Shown: piece after piece, positions 25,003-33,596 of the stretch | Layout of the letters: each line of letters opens with the position of its first letter | Position numbering within the stretch: position 1 is the stretch's first letter | Source of the DNA: Caenicola sp034331105 | GTDB taxonomy: Bacteria; Synergistota; Synergistia; Synergistales; Synergistaceae | Reading direction: 5' to 3' | DNA: 64,000 nucleotides | Assembly: GCA_034331105.1 (NCBI GenBank) | Contig: JAXQGB010000011.1 | Coordinates: forward strand, 372,001-436,000 | Translations under genes and position numbers: made by a program | The notes under the pieces: generated by a model | Told to the model about the DNA's origin: nothing | What the model saw: the letters and a program-made list of their open reading frames with translations, nothing else | Database searches by the model: none

Positions 25003-26715
25003 TTATTCAACAAATGTTATCAGCGGAACGATCACAGGGTAGTTTCGGGAGACCTTACCAAAAACATCCCTGATCCTTTTACGTATTTCTGTTGGCAGTG
25101 TCTCCGGTTTTGCCCCCGGTGTGCGGGCAAACTGTTCCAGTCCCATTTTCACTGCATTTTCAAGTTCCCTGAACGTGCTTCCGTCTTCGGTCGAGAAGAC
25201 ACTGCCCTTGGTCTGAATCTGGATCGGTGCTGTAAGACGGGATTTGGAGTCAAGCGTTATAGATATCGCTACTATGCCATTTTCAGAAAGCTCCCTGCGC
25301 TCACGCAGGAGTCCGCCTTCGAATTCGCCCAGGGCTATGCCGTCTACCAGCACAGCACCCGCCTGGACCCTGCTTTCTACAGAAGCGTTGCTTTTGCCTT
25401 TGAACTTAAGAACGTCGCCGTTCTGCATTACAAAAACATTTTTTGATGCAACACCCATCTCACGGGCAAGCTGGGCATGACGAACAAGGTGCCTGTACTC
25501 TCCGTGAACAGGAATAAAATATCTTGGTTTAAGCATGCTCAACATGATCGTAAGCTCATCGCGGGCGGCGTGACCGGAAACATGTATTTTCTCCCCACGC
25601 TCATAGATGACCTCGCAGCCGCAGGCAAAGAGCCTGTTGACTGTGTGGCTTACAAGTTTCTCATTTCCCGGGATCGGTGTGGCGGATATTATTACAAGGT
25701 CTTTCGGACCCAGCCTTACCATCCTGTGGGTCCCCCTGCTCATCATCACAAGTCCGGAAAATGGTTCTCCCTGGCTGCCGGTAGTTAGGATGACCACCCT
25801 GTTTCCGGGCATCTGATCCGCTTCCTGTGAGGTGATGATCAGGCCTTCAGGTACGTTTATGTAGCCAAGATCTATCGCAAGTTCAACGTTTTTGATCATG
25901 CTCCTGCCGGCCAGGACCACCTTGCGGTTAAACCTTCCGGCAGCGTTGATGACCTGCTGTGAACGGTGCAGGTTACTGGAAAAGGTTGCTATAACTATCC
26001 TTCTGTCCTTGTGAATTCTGAAAAGACGTTCAAAAGTCTGCCCCACCGTCTTTTCAGAAGGAGTTATACCGTCTTTTTCAATATTTGTGGAATCAGAGAG
26101 CATCAGCATAACACCCTCTTTTCCAAGAGAAGCAAATGAGCTGTAGTCAGTTCCGACTCCGTCTATGGGTGTTGGATCGAGTTTAAAATCCCCTGTGTGG
26201 ACTATCATTCCCATTGGTGTGTGGATGGAAAGGGCCAGCGCGTCAGGTATGGAATGGCATACAGGTATAAACTCAACAGAGAAAGCTCCGGCCTCTATAA
26301 TATCCCCGGGGCATATTTCCCTGTACTTCGGCTTGTAGCTCGTCCTCGCATCTTCCATCTTGTTCCCTATCATGCCTGCTGCCAGCCTCGAACAATATAG
26401 CGGCACGTCAAGACGTGGAAGAATAAACGGAAGAGCTCCAATATGGTCTTCGTGTCCGTGTGTTATAAATATCCCTAATATCTTATCTTTATTTTCTATC
26501 AGATACTGAACGTCCGGGATGACGAAATCGATCCCGAGCATGTCTTCTTCAGGAAATTTAAGGCCGCAGTCTACTATGATAATGTCATTATCATATTTGA
26601 AAACTGTAAGATTCTTACCGATCTCCCCTAATCCTCCAAGCGGGATAACGCTAAGTTCTCCTTTGCTGCTGCTGATCTTCTTTGTTCTATTATCTCTTCT
26701 TTTATCCATGGGCAT
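25003..26715 (-). CDS. rnj: Ribonuclease J
   Basis: A 570-residue beta-CASP metallo-beta-lactamase nuclease. The zinc motif FITHGHEDHIGALPF (~79-93) is intact, with further His/Asp ligands in HTGDFKLD, the beta-CASP region with VLAGRSM, and HVSGHAARDEL near 390. RNase J combines endonuclease and 5'-3' exonuclease activity in mRNA turnover and rRNA maturation. A Lys/Arg-rich N-terminus precedes the core. GGGGGAG lies ten nt upstream of the chosen ATG. It stands alone, with the tRNA-Gln/Glu genes divergent. Confidence 0.93.
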   Translation of the reverse strand: MPMDKRRDNRTKKISSSKGELSVIPLGGLGEIGKNLTVFKYDNDIIIVDCGLKFPEEDMLGIDFVIPDVQYLIENKDKILGIFITHGHEDHIGALPFILPRLDVPLYCSRLAAGMIGNKMEDARTSYKPKYREICPGDIIEAGAFSVEFIPVCHSIPDALALSIHTPMGMIVHTGDFKLDPTPIDGVGTDYSSFASLGKEGVMLMLSDSTNIEKDGITPSEKTVGQTFERLFRIHKDRRIVIATFSSNLHRSQQVINAAGRFNRKVVLAGRSMIKNVELAIDLGYINVPEGLIITSQEADQMPGNRVVILTTGSQGEPFSGLVMMSRGTHRMVRLGPKDLVIISATPIPGNEKLVSHTVNRLFACGCEVIYERGEKIHVSGHAARDELTIMLSMLKPRYFIPVHGEYRHLVRHAQLAREMGVASKNVFVMQNGDVLKFKGKSNASVESRVQAGAVLVDGIALGEFEGGLLRERRELSENGIVAISITLDSKSRLTAPIQIQTKGSVFSTEDGSTFRELENAVKMGLEQFARTPGAKPETLPTEIRKRIRDVFGKVSRNYPVIVPLITFVE

Positions 26716-27038
26716 CTAAAAACAACTCCCCCTCAGCTTATTATCGTACCACTTAATACCGCTTAGAGCTATAGGGCTTTAAATATTCTCAACACTTTAA
26801 TTGACCCTCCAAAAAGTTGACGCGCCTTCTATTTCAAAGTTATTGTTATTCCGGCTTTTTTCTGCTGATTTGCAGTTGCATCATCAGGTTCTATCTATAT
26901 CAAGGGACCTCATTTTTCTTGACGGGTGTTCCCATGACAATATCCCTCTTCAACAACAGCCGGGTTGACAATGCTCAAATATCCGATATAATTTTCACTT
27001 GTCATGTCAATGCCGAATATTGACAGGTCGGGCCATTT
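26716..27038. other. Intergenic region between rnj and tRNA-Gln
   Basis: About 320 nt without a supported gene. It holds the - strand leader of rnj and, at its right end, the tRNA promoter given separately. A 68-codon frame on the + strand (26817-27023) has no ribosome site and runs through the tRNA promoter, so it is not called. Confidence 0.6.
26965..26992 (+). promoter_or_regulatory. Promoter of tRNA-Gln / tRNA-Glu
   Basis: TTGACA (26965-26970) and TATAAT (26987-26992) with a 16-nt spacer, both perfect consensus, ending about 46 nt before tRNA-Gln. Confidence 0.9.
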
Positions 27039-27112
27039 TGGGGTATGGTGCAACGGCAGCACGCCTGACTCTGGATCAGGTAATCTAGGTTCAAATCCTG
27101 GTACCCCAGCCA
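27039..27112 (+). tRNA. tRNA-Gln (CTG)
   Basis: Acceptor TGGGGTA/TACCCCA, anticodon CTG in CTCTGGA, T-arm GGTTCAAATCC, discriminator G and encoded CCA; 74 nt. Confidence 0.95.
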
Positions 27113-27127
27113 TATCATCAGTGATGT

Positions 27128-27203
27128 GGTCCCTTCGTCTAGGGGCCTAGGACGGCGGGTTCTCAGCCCGTTAACAGGGGTTCGAATCCCCTAGGGACTG
27201 CCA
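27128..27203 (+). tRNA. tRNA-Glu (CTC)
   Basis: Acceptor GGTCCCT/AGGGACT with encoded CCA, anticodon loop TTCTCAG, T-arm GGTTCGAATCC. It lies 15 nt after tRNA-Gln and is probably co-transcribed with it. Confidence 0.95.
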
Positions 27204-27210
27204 ACATATA

Positions 27211-27257
27211 AAAAGCTGAAGCCGGGACTTTGTGTCCCGGCTTCAGCTTTTTGATTT
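27211..27257 (+). terminator. Strong terminator after tRNA-Glu
   Basis: An 18-nt arm (27211-27228) pairs perfectly with 27234-27251 around TTTGT. The A and T runs on both sides make it usable from either strand. Confidence 0.9.
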
Positions 27258-27265
27258 TCTTACGC

Positions 27266-27299
27266 AATAAACCCGGAAAGAGCTCTTTCCGGGTTTATT
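27266..27299 (-). terminator. Perfect 34-nt palindrome, terminator of the small membrane protein gene
   Basis: A 17-nt arm (27266-27282) is followed at once by its exact reverse complement (27283-27299), with centre GAGCTC and AATAAA/TTTATT ends. It lies seven nt after the stop of the - strand gene at 27307 and most likely terminates it. Confidence 0.7.
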
Positions 27300-27306
27300 A
27301 ATTATT

Positions 27307-27744
27307 CTATCTTTCTATCAGGATGTATTCCTCGTCCAGATATTCGGATACCGTTTCGATCAGTTCCTTTTCCTGTTCGGGCAGGAAGGTAAATGGCCAT
27401 AGAGGCATATTGCCGTGGAAAATGGCGTATATCTTCTTCCCCTTGTTGAGGATGATGCGCGCATCGCTTACTTCATCCCATGAAGCACGTTGAAGTTTCC
27501 TCTGTCCCCAGAATGAAGTTTCTTTTGTTACACCGTTCTCGTCAATGTACATCCTGCGTTCGTAGCCTGAGACATATATCATGACGGCTCCGACAAATAT
27601 CGGAATTATGACAGTCCTCATGGGACCTCCCGAAATGAAGCTGCTCATTCCGAAACCGGTAAAAAGTATCCCGGTAGCAGAGGACAACAGCTTTGCCCAC
27701 AGGGGAAGCTTCGTCCCGGTAACGCCCTGTACAGTTTTTGGCAT
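27307..27744 (-). CDS. Small membrane protein with PH-like C-terminus, unknown function
   Basis: A 145-residue protein. Two hydrophobic segments (SSATGILFTGFGMSSFI and TVIIPIFVGAVMIYV, about residues 20-58) are followed by a ~75-residue soluble domain (RRMYIDENGVTKETSFW, WDEVSDARIILNKGKKIYAIF). That domain resembles the bacterial PH-like domain behind paired membrane helices. Start taken as ATG 27744, two nt after the parvulin stop; the upstream frame lies inside that gene. It is probably co-transcribed with the parvulin gene. No function is assigned. Confidence 0.65.
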   Translation of the reverse strand: MPKTVQGVTGTKLPLWAKLLSSATGILFTGFGMSSFISGGPMRTVIIPIFVGAVMIYVSGYERRMYIDENGVTKETSFWGQRKLQRASWDEVSDARIILNKGKKIYAIFHGNMPLWPFTFLPEQEKELIETVSEYLDEEYILIER

Positions 27745-27745
27745 T

Positions 27746-28627
27746 TTACTTCTGGGCGGCTGCGGGGGCCGGGATGCCTCCGAGATTTTCAAGAGCTTGT
27801 TCATCTATGCTGACTTTGAACTTTGCCTCAAGTACCTTAAGTTCCTTCTCCAGATACTCTCTCTGAAGTTCCTGTACAGCTCTCTCTCCGGATTCATCAA
27901 AAGAAAGCTGCCTTCCGGAACGGCGTTCTGTGACTTCAATGATGTGCCATCCGTAATCACTCTTGACAGGTCCTACAAGTGAACCGACCGAAGCTCCGTC
28001 GATCGCTGCTTCCACAGGTGCGACCATCATGCCCTTTTCGACCCATCCAAGGTCTCCGCCATTCTTCGCGCTGTTGGGGTCCCGGCTGTATTCAGAAGCG
28101 ACCTTTGCAAAATCCTTCGTCTTGTAGATTTCCAGGGCGGCGTTGAGCGCATCTCCCTCTGTCTGTGTCAGGATGTGCCTTGTATGCGCTCCGGGTTTCT
28201 GATAGAACTCATCTTTATGTGTGTCATAGTAATTCCTTACAGCCTTCTCGCTCATGTCCCACTTTGAGGCGTATTGTTCAAAATATGCCTGCATAAGGAT
28301 CTGCATCGTCTGCCATTTGATCTGAAAGGCGACGTCCGGACGTGAATCAAGGCCCTTTGCTTTTGCTTCCTCTGCAAAAAGAAGCGCATGCGCCATCTGA
28401 TTCACCAGTTCCACTCTCTCCGGAAGCGTCGACTGCGCAAGCATAAGGCCCACCATCATCTGGTTGCCTCCGGTCGTAGTCGCCATTAGGTTCAGCACCT
28501 CTTTTTCATCGAGAGTCGATGTTCCGACTGTCAGGACCGGTTTATCGGCAGCCATGGCAGCTGAAGTGCCAATTAAAAGAACAAATAAAAGAACTGCAAT
28601 GACCTTTGTGACTTTTTTGATAGACAT
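27746..28627 (-). CDS. Parvulin-type peptidyl-prolyl isomerase (PrsA/SurA-like)
   Basis: A 293-residue exported foldase. The Sec signal peptide (VIAVLLFVLLIGTSAAMAA) precedes a SurA-N-like helical chaperone part (about 30-140) and a rotamase domain (about 148-245) with HTRHILTQTEGDAL, FAKVASEYSRDPNSAKNGGDLGWV and the terminal YGWHIIEVTERR. It should assist folding of secreted or outer-membrane proteins in the periplasm. GGAGGG lies before the ATG. No lipobox Cys, so it is soluble rather than a PrsA lipoprotein. Confidence 0.88.
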   Translation of the reverse strand: MSIKKVTKVIAVLLFVLLIGTSAAMAADKPVLTVGTSTLDEKEVLNLMATTTGGNQMMVGLMLAQSTLPERVELVNQMAHALLFAEEAKAKGLDSRPDVAFQIKWQTMQILMQAYFEQYASKWDMSEKAVRNYYDTHKDEFYQKPGAHTRHILTQTEGDALNAALEIYKTKDFAKVASEYSRDPNSAKNGGDLGWVEKGMMVAPVEAAIDGASVGSLVGPVKSDYGWHIIEVTERRSGRQLSFDESGERAVQELQREYLEKELKVLEAKFKVSIDEQALENLGGIPAPAAAQK

Positions 28628-28684
28628 AACAAAATCCCTCCTGGATCTTCCCTGTTATTTTAAAAAGCAGAACAAATGCTATCA

Positions 28685-28732
28685 CAAAAAACAAAAACCC
28701 GAGAGGATAAAAATACATATCATCCTCCCGGG
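28685..28732 (-). terminator. Terminator of the ctsR-mcsA-clpC operon
   Basis: On the - strand CCCGGGAGGAT pairs with ATCCTCTCGGG (11 pairs, one G-T), followed by TTTTTGTTTTTTG. It lies six nt beyond the clpC stop. Confidence 0.85.
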
Positions 28733-28737
28733 CCCTG

Positions 28738-31224
28738 TTATTTTCTCAAATCATTTTTTCCTGTCTCGAATTTCAGTTCTCCGTCGGCGACAGTGACCAA
28801 AACTTTTTCTCCTGCTTTGACAGTTCCCTCAAGCATAAGATTAGACAGAGAATCCTCCACCATTTTCTGTATTGCCCTGCGAAGAGGCCTGGCTCCGTAC
28901 TTGGGGTCATAACCGCGCTCAAGAAGCAGCTTTTTCGCTTCTTCATCGATTTCCAGAGTGATCTGGCACTCCGAAGTTCTCGATTTGACCTCATCCAGCA
29001 TTATATCCACTATCTTGAGGAGCTCTTCCTTTCCAAGCGGATTGAATACTATGATCTCATCGACCCTGTTGAGGAATTCCGGACGGAAGCCTTTCCTTGC
29101 CTCATCCATGACAATTCCCTTCATTTTGACGGCATCTATGTCTCCGATAGCGCCTTCGACCTCTGCAAATCCAAGGCTGCGCCCCTTCATGGCCTCGGTC
29201 AGTCCGATATTGCTCGTCATTATGATTACCGCGTTTCTGAAATCCGTCAGGTGTCCCTGTCCATCAGTAAGTCTTCCGTCTTCCAGCAGCTGGAGCAGTA
29301 TATTGAAGACATCAGGATGGGCTTTTTCAATTTCGTCGAAAAGGACGACCGAATATGGGCGGCGCCTTATAGCCTCTGTAAGCTTGCCTCCCTCTTCAAA
29401 ACCTATATAACCGGGAGGAGCGCCAATAAGCTTGGCGGCTTCATGCCTCTCCATATATTCGCTCATGTCGAGCCTGATCATGGCATCATCGCTGCCGAAC
29501 AAAAATTCCGCAAGTGATCTGGCCATTTCAGTCTTTCCAACTCCTGTGGGTCCAAGGAACATGAAGCTTCCAACCGGCCTCCTGGGATCCTTCATACCGC
29601 TCCTTGATCTTCTGACCGCACGCGCGACAGCCTTAAGCGCTTCATCCTGTCCAACAAGTCTCTGCCTTATCTCGTCTTCCATCCTCAGAAGCCTGCGGCT
29701 CTCTTCTTCGGTCAGCTGAGTCACAGGTATCCCTGTCCACTCTGAGACGATAGAAGCGATGTCCTCTGCTTTTACGTCAGGCGTGAACTGATTCCTTGAT
29801 TCAGTCCAGCTTTTGCGCCATTCGGCTATCTGTGTAATAAGTTCTTTTTCCTGATCTCTTAGGTCAGCTGCCTTTTCAAACTCCTGAGCTCCGACCGCGG
29901 CCTCTTTTTCTCTTCGTATGTCCACAACGCTTCTTTCAAGTGCTTTAAGGTCATCAGGAATTTCAAGCGTCTGGATCCTTGCCCTTGCTGATGCCTCATC
30001 TATGAGATCTATGGCCTTATCCGGCAGAAATCTTTCTGTGATGTAGCGTAGGGAAAGTCTTGCTGCAGCTTCAAGCGCATCGTCTGTGATCTTGACCCTG
30101 TGATGTGCCTCATAATTATCCCTGAGTCCCATCAATATCTTTACTGTGTCATCTTCTGTCGGTTCTTCGATCTGGACCGGCTGAAAACGTCTTTCAAGGG
30201 CGGCATCTTTTTCAATGTACTTTCTGTACTCGGTGATCGTCGTCGCTCCTATTACCTGGAACTCTCCCCTTGAGAGGCTGGGTTTGATGATATTTGCTGC
30301 ATCGACAGCGCCTTCTGCCCCGCCGGCTCCCACCAGCGTGTGTATTTCATCTATAAAGAGAATTACCTTTTTAGTTTCTCTTACCTCTTTTACGATCCTG
30401 CGCATGCGCTCTTCAAACTCGCCCCTGTACTTAGTCCCTGCAACCAGGTTAGCAACGTTGAGCTGCATGACTCGCTTGTCTTTAAGGATCTCGGGGATCT
30501 CTCCTGAGATGATCCTCTGGGCAAGACCTTCTGCTATGGCTGTTTTACCAACGCCAGGCTCACCTATCAGCACAGGGTTGTTTTTGGTCCTGCGCGAAAG
30601 TATCTGGACTACCCTCTGTATTTCCTTATCCCTTCCGATCACCGGATCCAACTCCCTGTTCCTGGCCATGTTCGTAAGGTCGATGCCTATCTGGTCAAGA
30701 GTCGGTGTCCTGCTCTGCTGAGAGCCTACCGACCTGCCGGGCGGAAGCTCTTCAGCCTTGAGGGGGTCGGATTCCTGCTCAGCCTGGTTTCCGTTAATGA
30801 CATTCCTTACCATCATCCGCGTCCTTGTAAGATCCATTCCATGAGATGCAAGAAGCTGGGCAGCCATTCCTTCTCCTTCTGCAAGTATCCCGAGAAGGAT
30901 ATGCTCAGTACCTATGTAGTTGACTCCCATCTTTCTGGCTTCCCTCATTGAGAGATCTATCACAAGCTTTGCCCTTGGGCTGGAGGGAAGATCCACAGGC
31001 TCAGACCTGGGTCTTGCTGTTCCTATAAGACTCTCTATTTCTGCCTTGAGTACTTCCGGATGCAGTCCGTAAATTGACAGGATCTGAGTAACAATCCCAT
31101 CAGCGTCATCCAAAAGTCCTAAAAGTATGTGTTCTGTTCCTACGACTTCGTGTCCAAGACGCAAAGCCTCACTATGAGCAAGCTGGAAAACCCTCTTGCC
31201 CCTTTCAGTAAAATTCTGCCACAT
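28738..31224 (-). CDS. clpC: ATP-dependent Clp protease ATP-binding subunit ClpC
   Basis: An 828-residue AAA+ unfoldase. Two Clp-N repeats occupy residues 1-145. The first AAA+ module has GEPGVGKTAIAEGL (~215). The middle region contains the UVR-like DIRREKEAAVGAQEFEKAAD that marks ClpC rather than ClpB. The second AAA+ module has GPTGVGKTEMARSL (~555). The ClpP-binding loop should lie in the second module. ClpC unfolds substrates for ClpP in protein quality control. Terminal gene of a ctsR-mcsA-clpC operon; no mcsB is present between mcsA and clpC. Confidence 0.95.
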   Translation of the reverse strand: MWQNFTERGKRVFQLAHSEALRLGHEVVGTEHILLGLLDDADGIVTQILSIYGLHPEVLKAEIESLIGTARPRSEPVDLPSSPRAKLVIDLSMREARKMGVNYIGTEHILLGILAEGEGMAAQLLASHGMDLTRTRMMVRNVINGNQAEQESDPLKAEELPPGRSVGSQQSRTPTLDQIGIDLTNMARNRELDPVIGRDKEIQRVVQILSRRTKNNPVLIGEPGVGKTAIAEGLAQRIISGEIPEILKDKRVMQLNVANLVAGTKYRGEFEERMRRIVKEVRETKKVILFIDEIHTLVGAGGAEGAVDAANIIKPSLSRGEFQVIGATTITEYRKYIEKDAALERRFQPVQIEEPTEDDTVKILMGLRDNYEAHHRVKITDDALEAAARLSLRYITERFLPDKAIDLIDEASARARIQTLEIPDDLKALERSVVDIRREKEAAVGAQEFEKAADLRDQEKELITQIAEWRKSWTESRNQFTPDVKAEDIASIVSEWTGIPVTQLTEEESRRLLRMEDEIRQRLVGQDEALKAVARAVRRSRSGMKDPRRPVGSFMFLGPTGVGKTEMARSLAEFLFGSDDAMIRLDMSEYMERHEAAKLIGAPPGYIGFEEGGKLTEAIRRRPYSVVLFDEIEKAHPDVFNILLQLLEDGRLTDGQGHLTDFRNAVIIMTSNIGLTEAMKGRSLGFAEVEGAIGDIDAVKMKGIVMDEARKGFRPEFLNRVDEIIVFNPLGKEELLKIVDIMLDEVKSRTSECQITLEIDEEAKKLLLERGYDPKYGARPLRRAIQKMVEDSLSNLMLEGTVKAGEKVLVTVADGELKFETGKNDLRK

Positions 31225-31230
31225 TTAGCT

Positions 31231-31716
31231 TCACGCATCCTTTTCTTTTTCAGTCTTTTCTTCCAGATCTTTTATCTGATCCCTGATCTGAGCTGCAAGT
31301 TCATAATTTTCAAATTTAACAGCATCTGCCATCTCGTCCCTCAGCAAAGAGATCTTATCTCTTCTCACCGCAGGTGCGCATGTGCTTTCAGCACAGGGGA
31401 CCTTCTCCGCACATTTTTTCTCAGTCGGCGCAAGCATAGACCATGAAATGGCCTCGCCGCAGTGGGGGCAGGTCAATTCGATGTCTGCATCATCATTCAT
31501 TCCTGTCATTGCAGGTAATATCAAATCTTTGAGAGCTTCCTGGAGATCCAGTATCCCTTCAAGAGAGAATGTCATTTTCATCATCTTAGCGGCCTCGTCA
31601 AACGGTATGACTTCTTTGGCACACTGCTTGCAAAGATAGTCGACGACACGTTTTCCGTTTACGATCCTCATAAGATTCACTTCGGCATTATTTGCACCGC
31701 ATCTTTCGCACAGCAT
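31231..31716 (-). CDS. mcsA: McsA-like protein (zinc fingers and UVR motif)
   Basis: A 161-residue protein. CxxC pairs occur at the N-terminus (LCERCGANN and YLCKQCAKE) and in the middle (LTCPHCGEA), with extra cysteines in CAEKVPCAESTC. The C-terminal UVR motif (LLRDEMADAVKFENYELAAQIRDQIKDL) is intact. In Bacillus, McsA is the adaptor and activator of the McsB arginine kinase and works with ClpC. Here McsB is missing from the operon. The start at 31716 (MLCERCG) fits the family; the frame upstream overlaps ctsR. It lies six nt before clpC. Confidence 0.88.
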   Translation of the reverse strand: MLCERCGANNAEVNLMRIVNGKRVVDYLCKQCAKEVIPFDEAAKMMKMTFSLEGILDLQEALKDLILPAMTGMNDDADIELTCPHCGEAISWSMLAPTEKKCAEKVPCAESTCAPAVRRDKISLLRDEMADAVKFENYELAAQIRDQIKDLEEKTEKEKDA

Positions 31717-31726
31717 TAGGATCACC

Positions 31727-32218
31727 TCATCCAAGCGCAAGGCTTGTTAGTATTTTTTTCAGCAGCTCAGCTCTCATCAGATCCCGCCTGTACGGCGAAA
31801 TATCAAAGAGCGACCTTCCGTTTTCCTCCTGACTTCTCAGCGCCACTTCGATAATAAGGCGCTCCCTGGGGGAAATTACATCTCTGTTTTGAAGATTTAC
31901 CAGCAGTTTCCTCGATTCCTGTTCCGTTATTGCATTTCCAACGAGGTCTGCCAGATGGACTACCTCTTCATCACAGTTGTTAAAAGTCAGCTGGATAACT
32001 TTAATGTAACCATGGCCGCCTCTTTGGCTCTCAACGAGAAACCCGTTTTCGGGGGCAAAGCGGCTTCTTAGCACATAGTTGATCTGGCTTGGAACACATC
32101 CGAATCTTTCTGCCAGATCCTTTCGCCTCAGAGATACCTCCCCTACTTCATTTTCTTCCAGAAGCTGGGCTATGTATTCCTCAATGATCTGGGTAAGACT
32201 TGATGACGGCAAGGACAT
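31727..32218 (-). CDS. ctsR: Transcriptional regulator CtsR
   Basis: A 163-residue repressor of class III heat-shock genes. The N-terminal winged helix contains RRKDLAERFGCVPSQINYVLRSRF and the conserved glycine-rich wing VESQRGGHGYIKV with the DNA-contacting RGGxGY. The C-terminal domain (ISPRERLIIEVAL) is normally recognised for degradation. ATG 32218 is eight nt after GGAG; a GTG at 32227 overlaps that site. First gene of the operon, with a CtsR-box-like sequence over its own promoter, so it should autoregulate. Confidence 0.93.
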   Translation of the reverse strand: MSLPSSSLTQIIEEYIAQLLEENEVGEVSLRRKDLAERFGCVPSQINYVLRSRFAPENGFLVESQRGGHGYIKVIQLTFNNCDEEVVHLADLVGNAITEQESRKLLVNLQNRDVISPRERLIIEVALRSQEENGRSLFDISPYRRDLMRAELLKKILTSLALG

Positions 32219-32249
32219 TCGTGTCACTCCATTTCCTTAAACTGCAACG

Positions 32250-32279
32250 ATTATATAATTTTGGTCAGTATAAGTCAAG
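32250..32279 (-). promoter_or_regulatory. ctsR promoter with overlapping CtsR operator
   Basis: On the - strand TTGACT (32273-32278) and TATAAT (32250-32255) are 17 nt apart. On the + strand GGTCAGT-ATA-AGTCAAG (32263-32279) matches the CtsR direct repeat RGTCAAA-N3-RGTCAAA at 11 of 14 heptad positions, covering the -35 region and spacer. Confidence 0.75.
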
Positions 32280-32413
32280 GATAAAAGGGCGGAAGCAGAG
32301 TGTTCTGTCGGAATGATAAATCGTGTATTTTTATAGAAAAAGAGCCGGACAAAAGCCGGCATTTTCGGGTAAAAAGAGATCAGAAGAGGGGGGGTCAGGG
32401 ACCTGCGGTATTT

Positions 32414-33010
32414 TTAACTGTGCTTGCCGGCCTTATCTTCTTTGCCTTCGATCAGCCTCTGGATATTGCTCTTGTGGCGCCATGTCGAAAGTGCAGCCAG
32501 GAAGAGGCCTGCCAGATAATATGGGCGGGGCATCCCAAAGAGCGGCATGAGGAGAGCGGAAGCAAAGAGTGCTGTTATGGAAGCCACACAGACATACCTT
32601 GTTGTCTTGAGGAGCGCATACCATACAACTCCTCCTATGAGAGCGGGAAGAGGGTTGAAGAAATCAAAAAAAGCAAATACACCGAATGTCGTGGCCACAC
32701 CTTTGCCGCCTCTCCACCCAAGCCAGACAGGATAGTTGTGGCCAAGGACCGAAAAAACACCCGTCAGCGCCAGTATAATGCTGCTCTCAGTAAAGAAAGA
32801 TGCGAGGAGCACAGTTATGCCGCCTTTAAGCATGTCAAAGACAGCAACAGTGATCGCCCATTCTTTCCCGAGCACCCTTCCTGTGTTTGTCGCGCCGATA
32901 TTGCCTGACCCGAAGTCACGGACATCCTGGCCTTTCAATATTTTTACGGCAAGGTAGCCTGTAGGGCAGGAACCTGCAAGATATCCGAAAATAAGCCAGA
33001 AAATTGACAT
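32414..33010 (-). CDS. plsY: Glycerol-3-phosphate acyltransferase PlsY
   Basis: A 198-residue membrane protein with about five membrane segments. It transfers an acyl group from acyl phosphate to glycerol-3-phosphate, the first step of phospholipid synthesis. The three loop motifs are present: GSCPTGYLAVK (~residues 14-24), GSGNIGATNTGRVLG (~33-47) and GHNYPVWLGWRGGKGVAT (~95-112). ATG 33010 is chosen because the family begins with the first membrane helix; the frame extends to 33028. Confident. Confidence 0.93.
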   Translation of the reverse strand: MSIFWLIFGYLAGSCPTGYLAVKILKGQDVRDFGSGNIGATNTGRVLGKEWAITVAVFDMLKGGITVLLASFFTESSIILALTGVFSVLGHNYPVWLGWRGGKGVATTFGVFAFFDFFNPLPALIGGVVWYALLKTTRYVCVASITALFASALLMPLFGMPRPYYLAGLFLAALSTWRHKSNIQRLIEGKEDKAGKHS

Positions 33011-33050
33011 CAGATCACCGCCGATCAAAACTTACTTATATGAAGAGACG

Positions 33051-33084
33051 AAAAAAGCGCCATCCCGAATTAACGGAACGGCGC
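33051..33084 (-). terminator. Terminator after ompH
   Basis: On the - strand GCGCCGTTCCG pairs with CGGGATGGCGC (11 pairs with G-T) around a six-base loop, followed by TTTTTT. Confidence 0.88.
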
Positions 33085-33101
33085 CCAACTTTTTAAGAGT
33101 T

Positions 33102-33521
33102 CTACCTCTTAAGGGCGGTCATCACATCATTTGTGATATCGATACCGCCGTAGTAGACAAGGCCCTTGTTCAGGACTATTGTGATACCCTTCGTCTTGGC
33201 GACCTTTGCGATAGTCTCGTTGATCTCCTTAAGGATAGGGTTCATCAGTTTGGCCTCTTCTTCCCTCATTTCAAGCTGGAGGGTCTGTACGATATTGGCC
33301 TTTTTCTTTTCATCTGTTTCCTTGTCGAATGCAGCCTTAGCCGCTTCAGATTTTTTCTTTCCTATTGCTTCGATCTGCTGCTGGGCCTGCTTGAACTTCG
33401 GGAACTGCTGAAGTACAGCCATCTCATCAACAAATCCGACCTTTTCCTCTGCTGCTGATGCAACGGTATATACAGAGAATATTGCAAGGACTGCAACTAA
33501 TAATACTGCCAATTTTTTCAT
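33102..33521 (-). CDS. OmpH/Skp family periplasmic chaperone
   Basis: A 139-residue protein with a clear signal peptide (LAVLLVAVLAIFSVYTVASAA) and a Lys/Glu/Gln-rich helical hairpin (about 40-110) of the Skp family, which carries outer-membrane proteins through the periplasm. The IGFVD-type strand after the signal (KVGFVDEMAVLQQFPKFK) and the terminal GIDITNDVMTALKR are typical. AGGAGG precedes the ATG. It indicates a diderm envelope. It stands as a single gene between terminators. Confidence 0.88.
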   Translation of the reverse strand: MKKLAVLLVAVLAIFSVYTVASAAEEKVGFVDEMAVLQQFPKFKQAQQQIEAIGKKKSEAAKAAFDKETDEKKKANIVQTLQLEMREEEAKLMNPILKEINETIAKVAKTKGITIVLNKGLVYYGGIDITNDVMTALKR

Positions 33522-33596
33522 TTGGTGTAACCTCCTGTAATTTCCTGTCTGAGCACACGGAGAATTTTATATCCTGATATTGATATTGTCCATAGC

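Noticed and set aside
26817..27023. 68-codon + strand frame before tRNA-Gln
   Set aside because: No ribosome site, and it runs through the -35 and -10 hexamers of the tRNA promoter.
32300..32908. 202-codon + strand frame opposite plsY
   Set aside because: Antisense to a well supported plsY gene; low-complexity, cysteine/arginine-rich translation without motif.
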